From Panonychus citri (Eukaryota > Arthropoda > Arachnida > Trombidiformes > Tetranychidae), in assembly GCF_014898815.1 (NCBI RefSeq), contig NW_026515433.1:2750501-2814500 (forward strand): a DNA stretch of 64,000 nt, given 5' to 3'. A model generated the notes under the pieces. The model worked only from the letters and a program-made list of their open reading frames with translations, had not been told where the DNA came from and made no database searches. Position 1 is the first letter of the stretch; each line of letters starts with the position of its first letter. A program made the translations under genes and the position numbers. Shown here one piece after another: positions 56,401 to 64,000 of the stretch.

Positions 56401-56690
56401 ACCCAAATTTTTTGATAGTTACTTTTAACATCAAAAGGCTCATAAAGGTAAACATTATCCAAGGGAACAACAGGAGTCTTGTAATCAACCTTTTCTTCAT
56501 CTAAATCACTTGCTATTGATGATGAAGATGATGATGACGGTGATGGAGATGATGATGATGAAGATGGACTAATATCTTCTTTACCACTTTTTGTCTCACT
56601 AGAATCAATATCTTCCTTACACAGTGTTGATTGTACTGTGAAAATCAGGAAAAAGATGAAGATCGACTTAAACCAGGGTAGTGTTAACAT
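53479..56690 (-). CDS. CANX: Calnexin
   Basis: Exons 56690-56315, 55146-54457 and 54359-53479 (phase 1 at both junctions) encode 648 aa. A signal peptide (FKSIFIFFLIFTVQSTLC) and acidic Ser-rich segment lead into the lectin domain (HHAIGVKLSKPYDFKGDNLV; GQECGGAYLKLL; IMFGPDKCG). The P-domain has four type-1 repeats (TKPEDWDE, KKPDDWDE, QKPSDWLE, KKPDDWSE) and four type-2 repeats (GEWEPPLINN, GPWKAPLIDN, GKWKPPLIAN, GKWAPRKIPN). The rest of the globular domain, a TM helix (LWAVYVLSLLVPIFLLIRVL) and a very acidic cytoplasmic tail ending RRARRE follow, like the RKPRRE retention signal of vertebrate calnexin. Family knowledge: ER chaperone for monoglucosylated glycoproteins. Intron 1 is 1.17 kb. 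Confidence 0.97.
55147..56314 (-). other. Calnexin intron 1
   Basis: GT-AG intron of 1,168 bp, purine-rich on the plus strand (AGAAAGAG runs). No embedded ORF or RNA recognised. Confidence 0.6.
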
Positions 56691-57872
56691 CTTTGAATAA
56701 ATTAATTGTTCCAATAACAATTAGAATATAAAAAAATTCTCCCAACACAATGAGAGTCGGAAAACAAAAATGAATTTGAAGTGAACAAAAAATAGAAAAG
56801 AAAAAAATCCAAGGGACCAATCACTTATTTCCAAGTGAAAATTTTCCAAAAAAAATTCGCCGGTTTTTTAATCCATTTGAATTCTCGAATTAAATTATTT
56901 CGATCAAATCAAAAACAAACACCAGTCACAATTAGAAAGAGAGATTCTTAACAATCAACAATTATCGAAATAATGAAAAATTCTAGAAAAAGAATAAAAT
57001 TGAAAAAAGAACAAAAATCAAATTAATTATTAAGAATAAAAGAAAAGAAGAAAAGAAAAATATTCCAATCAAAATGACCAACCGACAATCTGATTAATGG
57101 AATTGGTTGATTTTAATTTTTCGATGTTCAATCAACAGGTGAATTAATTAAATTGTAGAAAATTAATTAATTCCAATCAAATGGAGAACAGAATTTTCTC
57201 AGTTTCTATTCTGAAATAAAGAGGACGTTACCATTCATGTTGTTTTCTATTCTCTTCTGGTGTTGAATGTCATTCATTTGATTTTCATTGTTATCGTTTC
57301 TTTTTTTCCAATTATCTATTTTAATCTAATCAATTTGAAATAATTAATTTCTCTTTTTTGTGCTCTGTTAATTGTTGCAAAGAGAAACAATTAATTTCGA
57401 TTGGAAAAGGTAGAGAGATCTGTGTGTTTACCAATTAAACGCCTTTCTCGCCTCTTTCTGTTGTCGCTTCTCTTTCTCTTCCTCTGTCTTTTTACTGTTA
57501 ATCTCACCAACGAGTGTCCTGAATGTCACCGATCTGTTAAAAGTCATTGGACATTTTTCTTTGCATTTTTTTCTCTTTAATCAATTTAAATTGTTTTACC
57601 TGTGCTGTGGATATTCAATACATTTAGATTAATTTGATTTCTAATATTCCATTTGATTGTAATAGTGTAATTTTCCCATTTTTCGGCTCATTGTTACTCA
57701 GCCTCAAGTAAACAGGTGAGTTCAATTGGATTACTGGCTAATTAATATTCTCCTTTTTCTCATTCCTGTGTCTATGATTTATTCTGCATCTTCGCCATTG
57801 AATTGATTAATTATTCTTTTTTCTCTCTTTCATTTTCTACAGGTAGTAACCGTTTTTTTTTCATCAATAAAT
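56691..57872. promoter_or_regulatory. Shared upstream region of calnexin (-) and V-ATPase C (+)
   Basis: Divergent start codons 1.18 kb apart. On the plus side a 5' UTR intron of V-ATPase C is clear: donor ACAG/GTGAGT at 57716 and acceptor CTACAG ending at 57842, 30 bp before the ATG. No further feature seen. Confidence 0.45.
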
Positions 57873-59150
57873 ATGAGTGATTATTGGCTTATCTCAGCTC
57901 CTGGAGAGAAAACAATTCAACAAACATGGGAGGCTCTAAATAATGCTACAAGTAAACAAGATTTAGCCAAGAACTCTAAATTTCCCATTCCAGACCTTAA
58001 AGTTGGTACTTTGGACACACTTGTTGGACTCTCTGATGATCTGGCTAAACTTGACACTTACGTTGAAAGCGTTTGTCGTAAATTAGCAACTTGTATTCAT
58101 GATACCCTTGAGAACAAGAATGACAACATAAACGAACACTTAAAAGCCAATGGTCAAGAATTAAGCAAATATTTAACACAGTTTCAGTGGGAAAAGGCGA
58201 AATATCCATCACAGCAAAGTCTTAAAGTCCTTTACGATATAATAAACAAGCAGCTATCGCAAATTGATGCTGATCTCAAGACAAAATCGTCGGTTTATAA
58301 TTCGTTGAAAGGTTCGTAGTCGTTATTATAAGTTACAAATTTAGATACATTTATTATAAGTAGTAGTTTGGTGGTTATTTATCAAACCATATCGATTTCT
58401 AATCTCATCTTTTATTTCTAATTTTCTATTCTATCACTCAATTTTTCAGGTACTTTACAATCGATGGAGAGAAAACAAACTGGCTCCCTTCTAGTCCGAA
58501 ATCTTGGCGATATTTGTGAAAAGAAACACTTTGTTTTGGGCTCGGAATATCTCACAACCTTACTGGTTGTTGTGCCTAAAGCATATTTCAAAGAATGGAA
58601 TGCAAAGTATGAGAAAATTACCGATCTTGTTGTTCCTCGATCATCTGAGTTGATCTCTGAGGATAACGAACACGGATTATTCACAGTTACAGTGTTCTCT
58701 AAGTGCATCGATGATTTTAAAACTCGTTGTCGAGAACACAAGTTTATTGTTCGAGATTTCCAATACAACGAACAAGAGATTGCCGATAGTAAGAACATGC
58801 TTGCTAAATTAGAAATAGACAAGGAGAAGAAGTTACAAAATCTTCTAAGATGGTTAAAGATCAATTTCTCCGAAACCTTTATCGCTTGGGTCCATGTTAA
58901 AGCGTTGAGAGTTTTCGTCGAATCGGTTTTACGTTATGGACTTCCAGTCAATTTTCTTGCAGTACTTATACATCCTAATAAGAAACAACAAAGGAAACTT
59001 CGTGAAACCTTGAACAGTCTCTATTCTCATCTGGATTCATCAGCCACCGGTGGGCCAGTTGAAGATATTCCCGGATTGAATATGGGCCCGCAAGAATATT
59101 ATCCATACGTTTATTTCAAGATTAACATTGACATGTTATCTAATCCATAA
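57873..59150 (+). CDS. ATP6V1C: V-type proton ATPase subunit C (V1 sector)
   Basis: Exons 57873-58311 and 58450-59150 (phase 1) encode 379 aa, the usual family length. The start MSDYWLISAPGEKTIQQTWE and later blocks FPIPDLKVGTLDTLVGLSDD, LVVVPKAYFKEWNAKYEKIT, SKCIDDFKTRCREHKFIVRD, RWLKINFSETFIAWVHVKAL and VESVLRYGLPVNFLAVLIHP are all typical. Family knowledge: subunit C bridges the V1 peripheral stalks to Vo and is released when the pump disassembles, so it controls acidification of lysosomes and secretory organelles. The intron donor is GTTCGT, a weak consensus, but it is the only in-frame choice before a stop. Divergent from calnexin. Confidence 0.96.
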
Positions 59151-60208
59151 GGTTCTTGTCGAAATGCTGCCCATAATGATGGAGATTATCAAATATTAAA
59201 TGGAGAGACAGAGAAAGAAAGAGAAAGAGAAAAATTTACCCTCGATGATGATAAATCTGCACATACATATACAAATACAACAATTGATTCCTACGGAAAA
59301 AAAAGTTAACGTTGATTCCGGTTGTTTTGAGGATGAATTTTAAACAAGTTTAAACAAGCTGTTAATATAAACACAATTAACCCAAATATGTGAACCAAGT
59401 TAGTCAAAAATTAGTTTTCAAGTCTTCAATGTTTTCCCGTTGGACGATAAATAAGACAAAGAAAACAAGCGATCTTTACATTGAGTGACCTTTAATTTCC
59501 TTGGTGGGCATTTAAGGTCAAGATAATTCCCGTTTCTTTTTTTGCTTGAGACAATTTTTGTTCCCATTATTTATAATCAAGTATGAAAACAAATTACAAT
59601 TACAAACATATACACACACTTATATATAAATATATCAGAGAGAATGAGTTATAATGAGTTAATCTACAAACTCAATTGAATTGTTTTATCGAATTGTTTT
59701 TCCTTGAGAAACAAATATCTTTTGTTACTCTTTACCCTGTTCTTTGTTTTCTTTGTTTACAATCTATTTCCGATTTATATATATAATTATTTCCCAATTA
59801 TAATTCCAATCAATATTATACACAAAGAAATGAAAAAAAAAATATAATTGCCAAACGAATGTATAAAAACTCAGAGACACAGATTTGGATTTTGGAATCT
59901 GAAGATAATCGAGAATCAAAAATAATAATCACAAATAAAAATGACTCATAATCATGTTGTTCTTTTTATGATGATGCCCCAGGATAAATTGCACTTTAAT
60001 TGTAATTATCAAGTGTTTTGGGTGTTAAAAAAATGTAACAATTAGTTGAATTTAATGATTGCAATGGTGCCTCGATTGTCCAAACGACCAGTGTAACAAA
60101 TTGCATAAAGTGAATTGGCGATGAACAATTAATGAAATATTAGTGAAATTTAATAGTTTTGTTTGTTGATAAATCACATCTTTCTCCAGGGTTATTGTTA
60201 ATTGTTGA
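59151..60208. other. Convergent 3' flanks of V-ATPase C and PGAP3
   Basis: AT-rich with a TATATATAA patch near 59622. No gene seen. Confidence 0.45.
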
Positions 60209-61820
60209 TTAATTGCAGTGTAATTTAGTTTTCGATGATGATTCTCTCTCTGGTTTTTTCTTTGCTTGTCCTTCAAGAGCTTCTTTCTCTAGGAAACTAA
60301 ATTACAATAGAAAAAGATTATAAAAGGAAATGTATGTTTAGCTAATTAGTGGAAAAAAGTAATCTTTCAATTGTAAGTGATTAGTTAATTTACCTAAACC
60401 ATAGAAATGGTAGACAAATTGTTCCAAAATGCCAAATTGAATGAGCATCCAAAATGAAATAGATTGGAGGGAAATCGTTAATCTCAAAGATGAGAAGACA
60501 ATTAACTAGTAGAATTGATATGACACATTTGACAATATGATGATCTTTTAATTGTGACATCGGTATAGTTGCAAGTCTCTTGTAGGCCCAAATTAACCAT
60601 AAAAGTGAACTGGAAAAGCCTAAGGAGAAATAAACAACAATGAGAGAGAAATTAAAACCATGAGATTGATTCAAGATTCAATGAGAAATGAATGAATCTT
60701 ACCAGCAACAAGATTCGCCTTCATATTGAAAGCATAATCAAATTGTACAAAAATAAGGTAATAAACATGATACAAATAGTAACTAATAAAAGGTAATAAC
60801 AGTGAAGTGTGAATGGTTGATCTTTTTCCAGGTAAATCGAGGTGTTCATCTATCATTCTGACAACAATGGCATAGAAAGAAAACAGAACAGTCGAAAATG
60901 CAGAAAAATAATCCAACCTCTGTAGAAGAAAATGCAAAACAAAACATTAGAATGTAAATCGAGATCGAGATCGAGATCGAACAATTTACCAATGTTCTAA
61001 TTTCAATACCTCAGTTAGTAGAGTGTCTCTACTGTGAAAAACAGTCGACCAGAGCCAAGCATTCATACTAAGAATGGCTCCAATCGTAGTGACCTTGAAA
61101 TAAGGATCGACAATGTTTCCAACAGTAAAACCCTTGTCCAGATCATCGGACGGACTTTCCTGGAGAATCCGTTTAGCATAACGAGTCCAAGCGAGATAAG
61201 TAGTGACCAAATTCAAGAGGGAAAATAAGGCCGATGCCGGTTCTTGGATTCCAAAGAATCGATAAAAAGTCCACTAGAAAAGAAAAGTGAAAAACACTCA
61301 ATTAGAAAAACGAATGTGATTATTGAGAAAAGGAAAAAAAATAGAAAAGAAAACAGGTAAACATAATAACATATTCTCTCATCTGGAAACAATTCTGGTT
61401 CTAATTTTACGGATGAAGGAGAAAGAAGAATATCACTTTCACTGGGTAAGTAGAGACACTTTTGTGACAATTAAGAATAACTGTTAAGTGAGAATAATTG
61501 ATTACCTTTCCATGGAACTGAGGTAAAAGATTTCTCTCCAATTCCAATTCAACGAGAAGAAAATCAATTGTTGACCATTGGCATTGATATTTACACTCTT
61601 CTTCACAGCTCCATAGAGTTAAATTCAGATGAACTGGTTGATTGGTCCAAAATTTTTCTAATTCCTCTTGGTTAGAACAATTTGATGATAAACAATCAGT
61701 TAAACATTTCCGGTAATAGGAAAGGTGATCACCAACTGATCCTTTAACATGACCAATGAAATTGAGTGATGAGAGAAACACAAACAGTTGCAAGGTCAAT
61801 AGGAAAATCTTGTTAATCAT
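60209..61820 (-). CDS. PGAP3: Post-GPI attachment to proteins factor 3 (PER1 family)
   Basis: Five exons, 61820-61506, 61273-61010, 60919-60703, 60619-60394 and 60296-60209, all phase-consistent, encode 369 aa. A signal peptide (FLLTLQLFVFLSSLNFIG) precedes a Cys-rich lumenal part (YYRKCLTDCLSSNC; LWSCEEECKYQCQW). Diagnostic blocks follow: LLPQFHGK, FFGIQEPASALFSLLN, LSMNAWLWSTVFHSRDTLLT, LDYFSAFSTVL, FEINDFPPIYFILDAHSIWH. About seven TM helices are interspersed, with the family His residues in TVFHSRD and DAHSIWH. Family knowledge: a Golgi enzyme of the CREST superfamily that removes the unsaturated sn-2 fatty acid during GPI-anchor remodelling. The C-terminus is Lys-rich and cytosolic. Confidence 0.95.
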
Positions 61821-62675
61821 TGATTATAACGATTGCGACTATTTGGTAACATTTAGAAGACAATTAACTGGTAACAATTAGTATTCGCAATCGGAGAAAA
61901 TGGAACATAATCAAAATATAGAAAAGAAAAGAAAAACATGAATGATAAACAAAAAGAAAAACAAACCAGAGGAAGAGCTTTTCCTCTTTCTCTCTGATGA
62001 GTTGTAATAATTTCTCAATGAAGATGAAGGTGAGAGAGAAACCGAGACTTGAAACTGGAAGAGAAGAAGAAGAGAAAGCAAAAAAGAAAGAAAAAAGAAA
62101 GAGTCGAGTGTTTTCTCTTCTCAATTAATTTGATAGAAAGTTGATCAACCTTAATAATCAGAATTGTTGCCCATCACTTTGGATCCATTGAGAATCATCA
62201 TTACAACGGTTTCCTAATTGTTAACATTTCATTTCCTGTTAACGGAAAAAATTGACTATTGATCAGTGGAAATGAAGAAACATTGATTCAGTTTAGAATC
62301 GTGATATTAATCATTTCAATCAATTCCTCATCAGTGAGAATCAGTTAATTTAAATGCCATTAGGATGATTTTTATTGGCTCGAAGGACAAAAAGTTCGAG
62401 AATTTTTTTAATGTTCAAACTGTTCAAAGTTTTTAAATCTCTTACAATTTAATATGATTGATTTACTATTACTATTACTATTTAATCAATGTGAAAATTG
62501 TGAAATCTAACAAATCACAATAAACACAACACAATTATCGAAGATATTTTCTTGATTATTTTATCATTTACATTTGATTATCTTCAATTGGGAGATCGGA
62601 AAATAAACGAATGAGGCGTTAATCGTTAATTGCAAGATAATAAATTGTTTGATTTACTTGATTGCTACACTTCAG
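61821..62675. other. Intergenic region between divergent PGAP3 and glycosylasparaginase
   Basis: AT-rich; a poly-purine stretch at about 62050-62100. No supported ORF. Confidence 0.45.
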
Positions 62676-64000
62676 ATGATTGTTTCTCTTATGAATACTA
62701 CGATTATGTCTAAATCAATTTGTATTTGTTTTCTTCTTCTCACCAATCTAATTAGTTTAATTGTCTCAGAAAAAGGTTCCTTACCTTTGGTGATTAACAC
62801 TTGGCCTTTTACCAATGCAACGATTGCGGGTAAGTGACCGGAAATATTTACTTGAAGTAATTGATTGTGATATTTTCTAATTGTAATATTGATTAGCATG
62901 GGAAACGATTTACCATGAAGGTGGATCAGCTGTTGATGCCGTCGAAAGAGGATGCTCTCAGTGCGAGGTTGACCAATGCGATGGTACCGTCGGGTGGGGC
63001 GGAAGTCCCGATGAAAACGGAGAGACGACACTTGATGCTATGATCATGGATGCGTAAGCTTATTTTTAATTGTTCTGTTGATCAGTCAAATGATTGTTGT
63101 ACCTTTTCAGGACAACTCATGATATTGGTGCAGTTGGGGCACTTCGAAGGGTCAAACAGGCCATTTCGGTCGCTCGAAAGGTCATGGAAAACACGAATCA
63201 CACTTTATTGGTCGGAGATCAAGCGACACAATTTGCCCTCTCATTGGGATTTCATGAGACAAGTTTGACTTCAGATAAATCGAGAAAAATTCAAGCCGAT
63301 TGGATAAATAATTCCTGTCAACCTAATTACTGGATTAATGTTAATCCAGATCCAATGTTACAATGTGGACCTTATCATTTACCACAATCAGATAAACTAA
63401 TCAAATCAAACACAATTGACAATCCAAATACAATTATCTCATCTTCTGAATCAGAAAGAGGTCATGACACCATTGGGATGATCGTAATTGACTCAAATGG
63501 ACTGATATCAACGGGCACTTCGACTAATGGACTGAGTCACAAAATCCCTGGGTAAGATTAACTCTCTCAATCTAATTGTTGTGATTAAATGTTTTTCCTC
63601 TCAATTAATTGATGATCTGTTTTTCCAGTCGTGTCGGTGACTCTCCGATTCCTGGAGCTGGTGCTTATGCCGAAAAGGATGTCGGTGCTGCTGCTGGTAC
63701 AGGAGACGGTGACATCGCCATGAGATTTGCTCCGGCGTAAGTTAATTGTCCCAAAATCGAGTAAATTAATTTCTCACTAATTAGTCTTATCTTTTAGGTA
63801 TCAAGCTGTCGTTAATTTAAAACTCGGTATGAGTCCAACAATCGCAGCTAAAGATGCCATTGAACGGATGGCAAATTATTTTCCAAATGCTATGTTAGCT
63901 TTAATTGTCGCAAATAATCAAGGAGATTTCGGTTAGTAACCAAATTAAGTTTACTTATTTTAATCTCGATCTAATTGTATCTCGTTTATTTCTAATTGAA
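62676..64000 (+). CDS. AGA: Lysosomal N4-(beta-N-acetylglucosaminyl)-L-asparaginase, 5' part
   Basis: Exons 62676-62829, 62897-63053, 63111-63551, 63629-63736 and 63798-63931, all phase-consistent; a donor at 63932 shows that the gene continues past the window. A signal peptide (ICICFLLLTNLISLIVS) precedes the mature start LPLVINTWPF. Conserved alpha-chain blocks are EGGSAVDAVERGCSQCE, CDGTVGWGGSPDENGETTLD and HDIGAVGALRRVKQAI. Autoprocessing and catalysis use the Thr in GHDTIGM (codon 63469-63471); the beta chain starts there and includes STGTSTNGLSHKIPGRVGDS and AGAYAEKDVGAAAGTGDGD. Family knowledge: an Ntn hydrolase that cleaves the GlcNAc-Asn bond of degraded glycoproteins in lysosomes. 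An alternative in-frame Met lies at the MSKSICICF position. Confidence 0.95.

Noticed and set aside
1..64000. tRNA, rRNA or other structured RNA genes
   Set aside because: I looked for tRNA B-box-like GGTTCGAANCC words and cloverleaf arms and found none that hold up; a covariance-model search would be needed to exclude degenerate cases.

Overview
This is a eukaryotic nuclear window. It is strongly AT-rich, with multi-exon genes, mostly short GT-AG introns (often 60-170 bp) and compact intergenic spacers. The protein set (SREBP with cleavage sites, laminin-like LG fragments, UXS1, SH2B, JMY/WHAMM, PGAP3) is animal. The compactness and base composition suggest an arthropod, most likely an acariform mite of the spider-mite type; that placement is inference and no sequence here proves it.

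Layout. 0.5-9 kb: SET/TAF-I (-), SDHAF4 (-) head to head with YAE1 (+), a trypsin-like protease (-), a small orphan membrane protein (+), and an ER EF-hand protein of the reticulocalbin/calumenin family ending in HDEL (-). 10-21.5 kb: a RagC/D GTPase locus whose 3' part is present twice as about 2.4 kb direct repeats. These flank a 5.6 kb piece of a LINE-like retroelement carrying several zinc-knuckle ORFs and an AP-endonuclease ORF but no reverse transcriptase. 21.6-29 kb: an Sp-family zinc-finger factor (+), an ASPM-like ASH/IQ-repeat protein (-) and a BTB plus Myb/SANT-like protein (-). 30-37 kb: two nearly identical LC3/Atg8 genes (+) flanking a JMY/WHAMM gene (+) and a decayed laminin-alpha LG fragment (-). 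37.5-42.3 kb: gamma-glutamylcyclotransferase (-) and SREBP (-, with an unexplained reading-frame change). 43-52 kb: an unrecognised single-pass membrane protein with a 20-nt microexon (-), UXS1 (+), a small kinase-C-lobe-like ORF (-) and the SH2B adaptor (+). 53.5-64 kb: calnexin (-), V-ATPase subunit C (+), PGAP3 (-) and the 5' part of glycosylasparaginase (+, runs off the window).

Most genes are housekeeping functions and do not form one pathway. There are loose themes: RagC, V-ATPase subunit C, LC3 and glycosylasparaginase belong to lysosome/mTORC1/autophagy biology, while calnexin, the HDEL protein, UXS1, PGAP3 and SREBP act in the ER/Golgi. Many genes sit as divergent head-to-head pairs. 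The regions that most deserve a second look are the RagC duplication with its LINE fragment, the duplicated LC3 gene with the laminin remnant, and the SREBP frame break. Each could be real biology or an assembly problem, and the sequence contains clues for both.
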